DNA of 64,000 bases, from IMG/VR virus record IMGVR_UViG_3300035670_000052, positions 1-64,000 of that record. One strand, written 5' to 3'. The notes beneath the pieces are model-generated. The model saw nothing but the letters and a program-made list of their open reading frames with translations. It ran no database searches and was not told the DNA's origin. A program made the position numbers and the translations under genes. Position 1 is the stretch's first letter. Every line of letters starts with the position of its first letter. This DNA comes from a virus. Shown here in pieces: positions 1-7,167 of the stretch.

Positions 1-1
1 A

Positions 2-217
2 TATAAAGGTGGTAAAGCTGTTTATAAAGCAGGACCAAGTGCTCAATCACTTGCTAAGACTTCTTCTAATCCATTAGAAAGAATTGGAAGATCTTTATTT
101 GCTGGTGCATATAAGAAATCTGACGCTACGAATGCAGCTAAGAACCTTGCTAAGGCAAGACAATCTGATGTTGCTCGCAATAAGGCACTTGGTGTAAAGT
201 TCAAACCAGGTGGTTGA
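2..217 (+). CDS. C-terminal part of a basic virion-type protein (partial)
   Basis: Only the last 71 codons are visible; the frame enters from the left edge and ends in TGA. The piece is basic and rich in Ala, Gly, Lys and Ser (KGGKAVYKAG, NLAKARQSDVARNK), a composition shared with the next gene. No catalytic motif is visible. A structural or internal-head role is inference from composition and from the late promoter that follows. The function is otherwise unrecognised. Confidence 0.6.
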   Translation, partial: YKGGKAVYKAGPSAQSLAKTSSNPLERIGRSLFAGAYKKSDATNAAKNLAKARQSDVARNKALGVKFKPGG

Positions 218-221
218 TTTT

Positions 222-229
222 TATAAATA
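222..229 (+). promoter_or_regulatory. T4-type late promoter (TATAAATA)
   Basis: The exact octamer TATAAATA lies 28 bases before the next start codon, in the gap between two structural-type genes. In T4-like phages this sequence is read by the gp55 late sigma factor. It fits late expression of the downstream gene. Confidence 0.65.
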
Positions 230-257
230 CCTTATATAAGGTATTTAATTATAACAA

Positions 258-1808
258 ATGTCAAAAATTACACAAGAGTTTATTAATAATCTTGGTTCTT
301 TGTATGAAAATATTCATTCAAAGGATCAAGATTTTTTAAATGAAGAATCTGAATATTATGATAAAGAATCATATGAATTGGCTGAAGACATGATTCTTTC
401 TATAGCACTGTCAATGTTTTCTGAGGGATATACTGTAGAAACCTTCATTAAATTTTTAGCATATGCTGATGAAGAAGTTATTTTAGAAAAATATTTAAAT
501 TCGGATATAAGTTTTATTTCAGAAGAAGCAGTTTATACAAGTTTCGTTGAAGAGCAATTTGAACTTCTTGAAGCTGGTGGAATTTTAGGTCTTCTTGCAA
601 GAGGAGCTGGTGCTATTGCCAAGGGTGCTCGTGCTGGAGCATCAGTAGCTAAAGCAACTGCAAAGGCATCAAAAGGTGCGGTCAAAACAGGAATTGAAAA
701 AGCCGCAACTATTGGAGTTGAAAAGAGAGTTGGAAAGCAACTTGCAAGAAGCACTGACTTATCTAGAACTCAGAAAGCACTTGAAAAAGTAGCAAGAAAT
801 AAAGCCACAAAGGCTGGAGTAACTGCTCCACAGGGCGCATTAAATCCAAGACAATCCACTGACTTAATTAAGCAGGCAAGAGTTGCCCAAGCAACAAAAG
901 GCGTAAAAGATACTGCTAAACTTGCTTTAGCAGGTGGTGTTGGAGTTCTTGGTGGTTATGGTGGTGCAAAATTAGCAGGATCAGGTTCCGGAACTCAAGG
1001 AGCACCAAAAACATCACCTTCTGAAGCACCTTCACTTAAGGCAAAACAAGATTATGCCACATCAAAGGGGAAATATTATTCATCTTCTGATGGAAAAACT
1101 TATGCAAATTATAATGATGCATTGGCTGCTAGAAATTCTCGCCGTGGTACGCCTGGATTAGCTCCAGGTAGGGCTCCATCCAGCCCTACAACTCCAGGTG
1201 GAACAGCATCTACATCTAAACCTACACCATCTGCATCAGCAAAACCAAAAGATAAAAAATGGACCTTCCAAGGTAAGCAAGTAACTGATACCGAGGTAAA
1301 TAAAAAATATGACGAGTTGAGGAAAAAAGATCCTGAAGCAGCTGCAGATTATGGTAGAAATGTATGGTCTCAAAAATATGGACAACCAACTCAAGGACCT
1401 TCAGGTGCCAAAATTGATCCTAAACAAGTAGAAGATTCTATCAAAGCTGAGCAGGAAAAGATGAAGAAAAAGGCACAAGAAACCAAATCATCTACAACTT
1501 CAGAATCATATGATGCATATGACTTAGTTCTTGAGTATTTAATTGACACTAAACAAGTAGAAACTATCGAAGAAGCTCATTATGTAATGCTTGAAATGGA
1601 TTCGAGTGCTATTGGAAGTATTATTGAAGCAAAATATGGAACAGAAAAAGGTCGTAAAAAACTTGCTAAAAAAGTTCGTGCTGGAAAAGATGTTGGAGAA
1701 AAAGGATCTGGATTTGAAGATATAGTAAAAAAAGAATCTCCAAAATATGGAAAGAAAAGAGCAACTAAAATTGCAGCAGCTGCAATGTGGAAAAATCTTG
1801 GTAAATGA
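258..1808 (+). CDS. Large Ala/Gly/Lys-rich virion-type protein
   Basis: This is a 516-residue protein. Residues 1-105 are acidic and helical. Residues about 106-250 are Ala/Gly/Lys-rich with a small glycine-rich hydrophobic patch near 222-245. Residues about 245-345 are low-complexity Ser/Pro/Thr/Gly. The C-terminus combines an acidic helical stretch (DLVLEYLIDTKQVETIEEA) with a very basic tail (KYGKKRATKIAAAAMWKNLGK region). This patchwork resembles structural proteins of T4-like cyanophages. A TATAAATA late promoter stands just upstream. No enzyme motif is seen. A virion or internal-head role is inferred; the family is not recognised. Confidence 0.65.
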   Translation: MSKITQEFINNLGSLYENIHSKDQDFLNEESEYYDKESYELAEDMILSIALSMFSEGYTVETFIKFLAYADEEVILEKYLNSDISFISEEAVYTSFVEEQFELLEAGGILGLLARGAGAIAKGARAGASVAKATAKASKGAVKTGIEKAATIGVEKRVGKQLARSTDLSRTQKALEKVARNKATKAGVTAPQGALNPRQSTDLIKQARVAQATKGVKDTAKLALAGGVGVLGGYGGAKLAGSGSGTQGAPKTSPSEAPSLKAKQDYATSKGKYYSSSDGKTYANYNDALAARNSRRGTPGLAPGRAPSSPTTPGGTASTSKPTPSASAKPKDKKWTFQGKQVTDTEVNKKYDELRKKDPEAAADYGRNVWSQKYGQPTQGPSGAKIDPKQVEDSIKAEQEKMKKKAQETKSSTTSESYDAYDLVLEYLIDTKQVETIEEAHYVMLEMDSSAIGSIIEAKYGTEKGRKKLAKKVRAGKDVGEKGSGFEDIVKKESPKYGKKRATKIAAAAMWKNLGK

Positions 1809-2153
1809 CTAAATTCGAGTAACTGATTTTTTAACAAAAACTTTCCCTTCACTAACTTTAATTATACTATTATCAGTTGAGTTTTTTAAAAAGAAATCAT
1901 AAACATAATTCCCTGGCTTTAAATTTTCAGTTATTGATGAAGCCAGGGATATTTTCACTTGACCTAATAATCTATTTGTAAAGTTTACACTAAACGAAGT
2001 CTTTGTTAAGGATAGTTCATTAGTTTTCATTTCTGCGCAACCATTATAATTTGTTAAATCTAGAGGATTTAGATCATTTGCATTTTCTATATTAAATGTT
2101 TGCTCAAAATCAGTTCCAGTATGTATGGTTATGTTATTTACAAATATTGCCAT
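1809..2153 (-). CDS. Small beta-rich protein, paralogue A
   Basis: This 114-residue protein lies on the strand opposite to its left and right neighbours. It begins MAIFVNNITIHTGTDFEQTF and alternates polar and hydrophobic residues as a beta-sandwich would, with GNYVYDFFLKNS near residue 85. It is clearly paralogous to the gene immediately upstream on the same strand: the pattern of D-F-x-Q-T-F-N, then G..xI.L, then G..VYD is shared. Such short proteins occur next to tail and baseplate genes in cyanophages. A tail-associated role is inference. Its stop codon abuts the end of the preceding + strand gene. Confidence 0.6.
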   Translation of the reverse strand: MAIFVNNITIHTGTDFEQTFNIENANDLNPLDLTNYNGCAEMKTNELSLTKTSFSVNFTNRLLGQVKISLASSITENLKPGNYVYDFFLKNSTDNSIIKVSEGKVFVKKSVTRI

Positions 2154-2183
2154 TGATTATTCCTATAATAAAATATTTATTTT

Positions 2184-2528
2184 CTAAAAACATCCAGTAG
2201 ATATTCCAGATCTTATATTTACGGTTCCTTCTATTACGATAGATTTTGTATTGTAAGAATCTATTAATAGCACATCATAAACATGTCTTCCCGATTTTAA
2301 TGAACTAGTTATTTCACTCGTCATTGATAATTGAATTCTACCATTTGTCCTATCAATGAATGAAAGGTGAAATGGAGTATATGATGAACTTGATGGGCTT
2401 TTTCTTAAATGTGATGTTCCAGAATAACCTACTAAACTTTTTGGATCATTATTATTTGATAAATTAAAAGTTTGTGAAAAATCAACTCCCTTATCTATTA
2501 TTAAATTGCTTACGTATATTGAAGCCAT
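2184..2528 (-). CDS. Small beta-rich protein, paralogue B
   Basis: Also 114 residues, starting MASIYVSNLIIDKGVDFSQT and carrying GRIQLSMTSEITSSLKSG and GRHVYDVLLID. Length and motif order match the downstream gene, so the two are a tandem duplication 30 bases apart. Upstream on the minus strand there is a GATAAATA element and a TATAAT immediately before the start codon, so this strand likely has its own promoter. Function unknown; a tail or baseplate accessory is a guess from the fold pattern. Confidence 0.6.
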   Translation of the reverse strand: MASIYVSNLIIDKGVDFSQTFNLSNNNDPKSLVGYSGTSHLRKSPSSSSYTPFHLSFIDRTNGRIQLSMTSEITSSLKSGRHVYDVLLIDSYNTKSIVIEGTVNIRSGISTGCF

Positions 2529-2564
2529 TATTATACTGCTTTATTAGATATTTATCAATAGCCC

Positions 2565-2593
2565 TTGACAAACACTCAAATTATAAGTAGAAT
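2565..2593 (+). promoter_or_regulatory. Sigma70-type promoter (TTGACA-17-TAGAAT)
   Basis: TTGACA at 2565-2570 and TAGAAT at 2588-2593 are separated by exactly 17 bases. It lies in the divergent gap between the minus-strand pair and the + strand SegE-like gene and probably drives the latter. Confidence 0.6.
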
Positions 2594-2643
2594 CGCTTTG
2601 CTAAGGTTAAAGGATAAATAATAGCTCATAAAGATCTTATAAT

Positions 2644-3093
2644 ATGAGTTATGAAAACCCTTGGAGATTCAATGGGGAAATTTTTGAGTCTTCCGATATT
2701 CAAGATTATTTTGGTTTTGTATATCTAATATCTTGCCCTAAGACTCATCGCAAGTATTGGGGTAGAAAGTACTTTTGGTCTTTTCGAACTCCTCCTGGAA
2801 AGAAAAGAAAAGTTAGACAAGAATCTGATTGGAAGAGGTATTACGGATCTTGTCCTGAATTGAAACAAGACATAAAACAGTATGGTAAAGAGTTTTTTAA
2901 TAGGGAAATTATAAGTCTTCACAAAACAAAAGCGGATTGTAACTATGAAGAGACAAAACAGCTCTTTCTAAATAATGTGTTGAAGGAATCACTTGACGAT
3001 GGAACACCGGCGTTCTATAATAGCAATATTCTTGGGCGCTATTTGAGAAAAGACTATGGTAACTTTAGAAGAGACTCTTCAAACAACTCATGA
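2644..3093 (+). CDS. SegE-like GIY-YIG endonuclease-type protein
   Basis: 149 residues. The segment FGFVYLISCPKTHRKYWGRK (about 23-42) is a diverged GIY-YIG core (VYL ... YWG), followed by WKRYYGSCPELKQDIKQYG, a hydrophobic EFFNREII strand and NYEETKQLF, the usual order of the SegE-like GIY-YIG family of T4-like phages. Seg proteins are free-standing homing endonucleases. Family members that lost activity also exist, and I cannot tell which this is. The next small gene starts inside its 3' end. Confidence 0.7.
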   Translation: MSYENPWRFNGEIFESSDIQDYFGFVYLISCPKTHRKYWGRKYFWSFRTPPGKKRKVRQESDWKRYYGSCPELKQDIKQYGKEFFNREIISLHKTKADCNYEETKQLFLNNVLKESLDDGTPAFYNSNILGRYLRKDYGNFRRDSSNNS

Positions 3094-3235
3094 TTGGGCA
3101 ATTGATCGCATTCATTTTCTCAGTGAAAAAAAAGATTATGAGGATGCTCATGCGATTCAATCTGAATTTAGTGAATGGTTGAATCCAGATATTCCAGAGC
3201 ATGATGTTTTTTCACTACAGTGTATAGGAGAATAA
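3056..3235 (+). CDS. Small acidic conserved-type protein
   Basis: A 59-residue ORF (MVTLEETLQTTHDWAIDRIH...) that begins inside the 3' end of the SegE-like gene and ends one base before the C39 peptidase start. It is acidic and probably helical, with no transmembrane segment. Tight packing between two genes on the same strand supports it being real. Function unknown. Confidence 0.6.
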   Translation: MVTLEETLQTTHDWAIDRIHFLSEKKDYEDAHAIQSEFSEWLNPDIPEHDVFSLQCIGE

Positions 3236-3236
3236 A

Positions 3237-3941
3237 ATGCAAATTGATCTTCATAACTTTTTTAAACATTTTGATGAGAAGAATCCAAAACACATTGCAG
3301 CAGTAGAGCAATTTGAGAAGGATCTTCTTGCAAAAGCATCAGACTTAATGGAAGATGATGCTAATTGGGTAAGAATTTTTAGAACAAAAATAGAAGCACC
3401 AAAAACTCCAGGAACTCTTCAAGTTCCATTTTTTCCACAGACAGATAATTACAGAGATGCCGATCGAACCTGTAATTCATCTGCCTGTGCAATGTGTCTT
3501 GAGTACTTTAAACCAGGAACACTTGTAGGATCAAAGGGCGATGATGCATACGTTCGCAAAGTATTCGCAGTTGGCGATACAACTGATCACACCGTACAGA
3601 CAAAAGTTCTTACGTCTTATGGTATTTCTTCACGATTTAGTTACAATTTGTCTTTTGCTGATCTTGATCGGGAGCTTGCCGCTGGCAGACCTGTTGTTAT
3701 CGGTATTCTTCATAGGGGTTCTTTATCTGCACCTACTGGTGGGCATATGCTTGTAGTAATCGGCAAGACACCCTCTGGCGATTATGTTGTGAATGACCCT
3801 TATGGTAGTTTGAATGATGGTTATACTGGACCTGTAACTAACGGTAGAGGTGCTGTATATAAGAAATCAGATCTTTCTAGACGCTGGTGCCCTGCGGGAA
3901 ATGATGGATGGGGGAGAGTATTTGATGCAAAAAAGTCGTGA
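3237..3941 (+). CDS. C39-like papain-fold peptidase
   Basis: 234 residues. VPFFPQTDNYRDADRTCNSS (about 63-82) carries the oxyanion Gln and the nucleophile Cys of a C39-type papain fold, GHMLVVIG holds the catalytic His, and VVNDPYG the following Asp. The N-terminal 55 residues are helical and lack a signal peptide. The lysozyme gene starts with a GTG that overlaps this TGA, so the two are translationally coupled. The role could be peptide cross-link cleavage during lysis or virion entry; that part is inference. Confidence 0.75.
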   Translation: MQIDLHNFFKHFDEKNPKHIAAVEQFEKDLLAKASDLMEDDANWVRIFRTKIEAPKTPGTLQVPFFPQTDNYRDADRTCNSSACAMCLEYFKPGTLVGSKGDDAYVRKVFAVGDTTDHTVQTKVLTSYGISSRFSYNLSFADLDRELAAGRPVVIGILHRGSLSAPTGGHMLVVIGKTPSGDYVVNDPYGSLNDGYTGPVTNGRGAVYKKSDLSRRWCPAGNDGWGRVFDAKKS

Positions 3942-4402
3942 AGATTCCAAATTCTGGAATCAGGTTAATTAAAGAATTTGAAGGTTGCCATCTAAAGGCA
4001 TATCCAGATCCTTTAACTGGAGGGCTTCCAATTACAATTGGGTGGGGAAGCACAAGAGACTTTGACTATACTCCATTTAAGAGAGATCGAGTCATTGCGC
4101 AAGAATACGCTGACCGTCTTTTAGAACACGATATATTGAATCGTTTTCTCCCCAAATTATCCAAGATTCCTTATTGGAGTGAAATGAATGAAAGACAACA
4201 AGGAGCATTGCTTTCTTTTTCTTATAATCTTGGTGCTGATTTTTTTAACTCTCCTGGATTCAATACGATTACCAAAAAGTTAAGAGAAAAAGACTGGAAA
4301 GCAATTCCTGCAACTCTTGAAATGTATCGCAATCCTGGTAGTAAGGTAGAGGCAGGACTTTTACGTAGAAGAAAGGCAGAAGGAAAACTCTGGGTTTCTT
4401 AA
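3938..4402 (+). CDS. GH24 lysozyme (T4 endolysin type)
   Basis: 154 residues, close to the length of T4 gp e. LIKEFEGCHLKAYPDPLTGG provides the catalytic Glu and Asp region, ITIGWGST the following Thr/Gly-rich strand, and NERQQGALLSFSYNLG the conserved helix of the GH24 family. It cuts the NAM-NAG bond of peptidoglycan. There is no signal peptide, so a holin or another route is needed for release. It starts at GTG overlapping the peptidase stop and ends convergent with two minus-strand genes, overlapping the first by 4 bases. Confidence 0.88.
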   Translation: MKIPNSGIRLIKEFEGCHLKAYPDPLTGGLPITIGWGSTRDFDYTPFKRDRVIAQEYADRLLEHDILNRFLPKLSKIPYWSEMNERQQGALLSFSYNLGADFFNSPGFNTITKKLREKDWKAIPATLEMYRNPGSKVEAGLLRRRKAEGKLWVS

Positions 4403-4638
4403 TCTTCTATTTTAGTTCTTAGAGCAATTACAGTTGTTAAAATTGCCAATAAAGTTTCATATCCTCTTCTCTCAGATTCCTTACAATCTAGGGGAGGAGG
4501 ATTTTTCAATCCACCTAATACATTTGCACTAATGATAGATCCTGGAATCATAAAGTTGCAAGCAATAAAATTCAATCCAACAAAACCAACTGCTGATATA
4601 CAGACAATAAAGATGAGTTTGCTTAGATTGATTTTCAT
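4399..4638 (-). CDS. Small membrane protein beside lysozyme (holin candidate)
   Basis: 79 residues if started at the ATG that overlaps the upstream TGA (ATGA); a longer start at 4662 is possible. Residues about 5-26 (LSKLIFIVCISAVGFVGLNF) form a transmembrane helix, and LLAILTTVIALRT near the C-terminus is a second short hydrophobic stretch. Between them is NPPPLDCKESERR. It converges on the lysozyme gene. Two hydrophobic segments, small size and position make a holin or lysis accessory plausible, but no family was recognised. Confidence 0.6.
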   Translation of the reverse strand: MKINLSKLIFIVCISAVGFVGLNFIACNFMIPGSIISANVLGGLKNPPPLDCKESERRGYETLLAILTTVIALRTKIED

Positions 4639-4826
4639 CTTCCTTCTTGTTGGTGAATCCAAACTTTTAAATCTTTCACATACTTTCTTAATATTTCTGC
4701 TTGTGATAAGTGCCAGTCATCTCCTGTTTTAACGTATGTCTTGATGTGCTCGTCAATTGCATCAAGACATTTTTTAATCACAGGATTCCAAGGTTCTCTA
4801 ATTGGAGTGTTCCACTCACGTGACAT
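4635..4826 (-). CDS. Small soluble protein, minus strand
   Basis: 63 residues beginning MSREWNTPIREPWNPVIKK, followed by an amphipathic helix and VKDLKVWIHQQEGR. It is the first gene of a two-gene minus-strand unit whose second member overlaps its stop by 4 bases. Upstream on the minus strand is a CATAAATAC sequence that may act as a late promoter. The N-terminal WNxPxxxPW pattern is distinctive. Function unknown. Confidence 0.6.
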   Translation of the reverse strand: MSREWNTPIREPWNPVIKKCLDAIDEHIKTYVKTGDDWHLSQAEILRKYVKDLKVWIHQQEGR

Positions 4827-4877
4827 TGGAGAAAATGCTGACTCTGTATTTATGTGCCATTTTACAAACTGTCATAC

Positions 4878-4906
4878 TTGACAAACACTAAATATTAACT
4901 TATTAT
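4878..4906 (+). promoter_or_regulatory. Sigma70-type promoter (TTGACA-17-TATTAT)
   Basis: TTGACA at 4878-4883, a 17-base spacer, then TATTAT at 4901-4906. The first bases after the -35 box (AACACT) repeat those of the promoter at 2565, so the two may have a common origin. It would drive the long leader and lytic gene that follow. Confidence 0.65.
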
Positions 4907-5036
4907 GAAGAAATCCCTGTTATGAGCAGGGTATTCATTATGAGTCCTTGACCGTGACAATTAGAGCCGTGGAAGGTGCCTTTTGAGAAAGAGGTGGACC
5001 CCCCTTCTATACGGATGTAGAGTTCAATTAATTTAA
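4907..5036 (+). other. Leader of 130 bases with a hairpin and a peptide-like remnant
   Basis: There is a CCCTG/CAGGG hairpin (about 4916-4932). One frame then reads as a convincing but start-less peptide (LEPWKVPFEKEVDPPSIRM) ending in TAG. It may be a 5' untranslated leader with regulatory structure or a decayed small gene; I cannot decide. Confidence 0.35.
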
Positions 5037-5678
5037 ATGCAAAGTATCTTTACAGTAACCCTGCCTCTTTTGGCAACGGTTACAACCAGTACGGCATCAC
5101 TGCCTTCAGTGTTTCCTCCTCCACCTGTGAGTGGTCCTCCACCGTTTTCTATCATTCAAGAGGAGCCTACATCAAAGACAGCAATCCGCGAGGTTGCTCC
5201 CGAAAAACCTAAAGAGACAAGGTTAATTTGTAAAGGGTGTAATGAACATGAGAATGCTACCCTGGCGTTTTTCCAGGATCGTGGTATTAAAGACAGAAAC
5301 GCCCTCGCTACCATCATGGGCAATATTCGTCAGGAATCTACTTTTATTCCTAACATTTGTGAAGGTGGTAGCAGAACCAGTTGGCGTAATTGCAGTGGCG
5401 GTTACGGACTGATTCAATGGACATCTGCCAACCGTTATTATGGATTGGGTGATTTTGCTAGGAAGTTTGGTGGTTCGCCATCATCACTTCACACGCAACT
5501 TCGTTATCTTACGAATGAAGTCCAATGGAAAGAGATTGAAGACCGAATGAAAATTCCCGGTAAGTCTATCAATCGTTATATGGACTATGCGTATAGTTGG
5601 ATTGGATGGGGGCATCATGGTGCTCGTACATCTTATGCTTATGATTATGCATCCCGTCTGATCAAGGTAGAAGTTTAA
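5037..5678 (+). CDS. Exported lysozyme-like protein (phage tail lysozyme domain)
   Basis: 213 residues. The N-terminus (MQSIFTVTLPLLATVTTSTA) looks like a signal sequence. Residues about 22-60 are a Pro-rich linker. Residues 70-210 match the phage tail-lysozyme type domain: ALATIMGNIRQESTF carries the likely catalytic Glu, then GGYGLIQWTSANRY and LHTQLRYLTNEVQW. A peptidoglycan-cutting role is likely. The signal-like N-terminus suggests export independent of a holin, or virion display. It ends just before a terminator. Confidence 0.75.
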   Translation: MQSIFTVTLPLLATVTTSTASLPSVFPPPPVSGPPPFSIIQEEPTSKTAIREVAPEKPKETRLICKGCNEHENATLAFFQDRGIKDRNALATIMGNIRQESTFIPNICEGGSRTSWRNCSGGYGLIQWTSANRYYGLGDFARKFGGSPSSLHTQLRYLTNEVQWKEIEDRMKIPGKSINRYMDYAYSWIGWGHHGARTSYAYDYASRLIKVEV

Positions 5679-5692
5679 TCTATTGGAATAAT

Positions 5693-5713
5693 GGGGAAAA
5701 TTCTTCCCCTTTT
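5693..5713 (+). terminator. Intrinsic terminator
   Basis: GGGGAA pairs with TTCCCC across a 5-base loop and is followed by TTTT. It lies right after the lysozyme-like gene. Confidence 0.65.
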
Positions 5714-5750
5714 CTTGTATACATATAAAAGTATATTTACTGAAAACATC

Positions 5751-5948
5751 ATGTCAAACACAGTACAACAAATCACCGATGCCGTATCTGCTTGGCAAAC
5801 TGAAGATGAAAAGTTTGTAAGTGGAAATAGTGCAGCTGGTACAAGAGCACGTAAGGCACTTCAAGAAATTGCTAAACTTGTGAAAGCACGTAGAGCTGAA
5901 ATTTCCGAGGAAAAAAATGTTCGAAAAGCCAATAAAGAATCTGAATGA
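5751..5948 (+). CDS. Histone H1-like (Hc1-type) small protein
   Basis: 65 residues starting MSNTVQQITDAVSAWQTEDE, followed by GNSAAGTRARKALQEIAKL and a Lys/Arg-rich tail. The AAGTRARKALxEIxKLxKxxR signature is that of histone H1/Hc1-like proteins found in cyanobacteria and their T4-like phages. A longer in-frame start at 5691 would translate the terminator, so the ATG at 5751 is preferred. A nucleoid or phage-DNA binding role is inferred from family. Confidence 0.78.
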   Translation: MSNTVQQITDAVSAWQTEDEKFVSGNSAAGTRARKALQEIAKLVKARRAEISEEKNVRKANKESE

Positions 5949-5956
5949 TAAGTATA

Positions 5957-5991
5957 GGGGAATTGCTTTCCCCTCTTTTTATGATTAATTT
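5957..5991 (+). terminator. Terminator hairpin overlapping a weak promoter
   Basis: GGGGAA/TTCCCC (5957-5962 and 5968-5973) with loop TTGCT and a following CTTTTT tract. TTGCTT (5963-5968) and TAATTT (5986-5991) are 17 bases apart, so the module may restart transcription; the -10 is poor and the following ATG lies within it. Confidence 0.5.
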
Positions 5992-6385
5992 CAATTTTGG
6001 TAAAAAGAAACCAGATAAAAAGCAACTTATAATACTCAGTGTTTTATTATCAACTCTTATTGCAACTCTCTCACAATGTACAGGAGTATCTGAAAATGGA
6101 CTTTGGGACTTATTGGACGAGATTCAAAGAAAGTATTTCCCACAAACTATTCTTAATGAGATTTTTATTCAAGATCCTGACAAAGTAGATCGTCGAATAA
6201 AACGTGATGTAGATCGAGCACTTGATGAAGCGATTCCAGAATATAATCGCTTCATTGAGGAAGCAGATAAACGTTATAAACCACGATACTCTGAAAAGCC
6301 ACCAGATGGCAGTGAGGCACAAAGACTGCTTGGTGGAGAAATGAGAATCTGTGCAGTATGGGTTGACGACTGCCCCAAGGAGTAG
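5981..6385 (+). CDS. Membrane-anchored small protein before the tRNA array
   Basis: 134 residues from the ATG at 5981; an upstream ATG at 5945 overlapping the previous stop would instead translate a terminator hairpin. After a basic start (FGKKKPDKKQ) comes a hydrophobic helix LIILSVLLSTLIATLSQC, possibly a signal anchor or a weak lipoprotein signal ending at Cys. The rest is charged (IKRDVDRALDEAIPEYNRFI) with two C-terminal Cys. Small size and one N-terminal anchor would suit a spanin-like or periplasmic role, but no family was recognised. The tRNA-array promoter lies inside its 3' end. Confidence 0.6.
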   Translation: MINFNFGKKKPDKKQLIILSVLLSTLIATLSQCTGVSENGLWDLLDEIQRKYFPQTILNEIFIQDPDKVDRRIKRDVDRALDEAIPEYNRFIEEADKRYKPRYSEKPPDGSEAQRLLGGEMRICAVWVDDCPKE

Positions 6386-6391
6386 TATAAT
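6363..6391 (+). promoter_or_regulatory. Promoter of the tRNA array (TTGACG-17-TATAAT)
   Basis: TTGACG at 6363-6368 and a perfect TATAAT at 6386-6391 with a 17-base spacer, overlapping the end of the preceding gene. The first tRNA lies 75 bases downstream. Confidence 0.75.
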
Positions 6392-6427
6392 ATGAGGGTT
6401 GAGAGATCAACTGCGACATTCCCCTTC

Positions 6428-6462
6428 AGTAGGTTCAGGAATGGCGGCGATAGGAACCTACT
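6428..6462 (+). other. Leader hairpin before tRNA-Arg(TCT)
   Basis: AGTAGGTTC (6428-6436) and GAACCTACT (6454-6462) form a perfect 9-bp helix. Its 3' arm ends 4 bases before the tRNA. Similar elements stand before most other free-standing tRNAs here. Confidence 0.7.
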
Positions 6463-6466
6463 TTAT

Positions 6467-6540
6467 GCCTCAGTAACTCAGTGGACTAGAGTATCCGCCT
6501 TCTAAGCGGTTAGCCGTTGGTTCGAATCCAACCTGAGGCG
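6467..6540 (+). tRNA. tRNA-Arg(TCT)
   Basis: Acceptor GCCTCAG/CTGAGGC, anticodon loop TTCTAAG, T-arm TTGG TTCGAAT CCAA. It reads AGA/AGG, codons rare in marine Synechococcus but frequent in this AT-rich phage (inference). Confidence 0.93.
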
Positions 6541-6541
6541 C

Positions 6542-6572
6542 TTGACTTTTTGAGAAAAAAGTCTTATAAATA
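6542..6572 (+). promoter_or_regulatory. Overlapping sigma70-type and late promoter
   Basis: TTGACT (6542-6547), 17 bases, TATAAA (6565-6570). The -10 box is part of a TATAAATA late octamer at 6565-6572, so the small ORF downstream may be read both early and late. Confidence 0.6.
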
Positions 6573-6593
6573 AAAACACTTAGGTCGAAAACA

Positions 6594-6695
6594 ATGTCTT
6601 ACCCAATGCCCACAAAACAGTTTAGTATTCTCGATTGCCGCTATTGGCATATTGAGGGTGCTCCCCTGTTTGCGGATATGGATAGACATATGTAA
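6594..6695 (+). CDS. 33-residue small protein
   Basis: Starts MSYPMPTKQFSILDCRYWHI and ends GAPLFADMDRHM. It sits between a promoter and a strong intrinsic terminator, so it forms its own transcription unit, which is the main support for it. The Cys/Trp/Tyr-rich centre is unusual for random sequence. Function unknown. Confidence 0.5.
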   Translation: MSYPMPTKQFSILDCRYWHIEGAPLFADMDRHM

Positions 6696-6720
6696 GATAT
6701 GTAATTCATAAAAGCAAAGA

Positions 6721-6755
6721 GGGGAGAGAAACCAAAAAGTTTCCTCCCCTTTTTT
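6721..6755 (+). terminator. Strong intrinsic terminator
   Basis: GGGGAGAGAAAC and GTTTCCTCCCC form an 11-pair stem with one bulged base and a short A-rich loop, followed by six T. It closes the 33-residue ORF unit. Confidence 0.8.
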
Positions 6756-6881
6756 GTTGCTTGTGACAGTTTCCTAAGTGTCCACCAATCTCCCCCCAGA
6801 GACCAAACGGTGGTATTCTAATCAAGTGGTCGAGAGAGACCACACCGAACCTAGACAACCGAATATTTATCCATATTATGT
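6756..6881 (+). other. Spacer with hairpins before tRNA-Lys
   Basis: No ORF. GTGGTC/GACCAC forms a hairpin (about 6836-6853). A 5-bp AT-only repeat AATAT/ATATT (6862-6866 and 6873-6877) ends 4 bases before tRNA-Lys, a weak version of the leader hairpins seen elsewhere. Confidence 0.4.
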
Positions 6882-6953
6882 GGGACATTAACTCAGCGGT
6901 AGAGTATCCGGCTTTTAACCGGTTAGTCCTCGGTTCGAATCCGAGATGTCCCA
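6882..6953 (+). tRNA. tRNA-Lys(TTT)
   Basis: Acceptor GGGACAT/ATGTCCC, anticodon loop TTTTAAC, T-arm CTCGG TTCGAAT CCGAG. Confidence 0.93.
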
Positions 6954-6957
6954 TCGT

Positions 6958-7048
6958 GGGAGAGTGCCTACTGTCGGCAATACGTGTAGGAGCGGTCTGT
7001 AAAACCGTCACATAGGAACCATCGGGGGTTCGATTCCCTCCTCTCTCA
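6958..7048 (+). tRNA. tRNA-Tyr(GTA)
   Basis: Acceptor GGGAGAG/CTCTCTC with one G-T pair, anticodon loop CTGTAAA, a 15-base variable arm as expected for class II bacterial tRNA-Tyr, T-arm GGGGG TTCGATT CCCTC. The D arm is long (CCTAC/GTAGG). Confidence 0.88.
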
Positions 7049-7050
7049 CT

Positions 7051-7090
7051 GCATGATCTGCCCAATGATACCATTGGTAGTGGATTGTGC
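7051..7090 (+). other. Leader hairpin before tRNA-Asp
   Basis: GCATGATC (7051-7058) pairs along its whole length with GATTGTGC (7083-7090), including two G-T pairs. Inside it CCAATG/CATTGG (7062-7077) forms a second helix. The 3' arm ends 4 bases before tRNA-Asp. Confidence 0.65.
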
Positions 7091-7094
7091 TCTT

Positions 7095-7167
7095 GACCCT
7101 ATAGTGAAGTGGTCTATCACGCCTACCTGTCTAGTAGGAATCTGGGATTCGAATTCCCATAGGGTCG
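7095..7167 (+). tRNA. tRNA-Asp(GTC)
   Basis: Acceptor GACCCTA/TAGGGTC, D stem GTGA/TCAC, anticodon stem-loop CCTAC CTGTCTA GTAGG, T-arm TGGGA TTCGAAT TCCCA. Confidence 0.92.

Noticed and set aside
4907-5036. A wcaG-type or other named structured RNA in the leader
   Set aside because: I could not match any recalled consensus beyond one short hairpin, so no family name is given.
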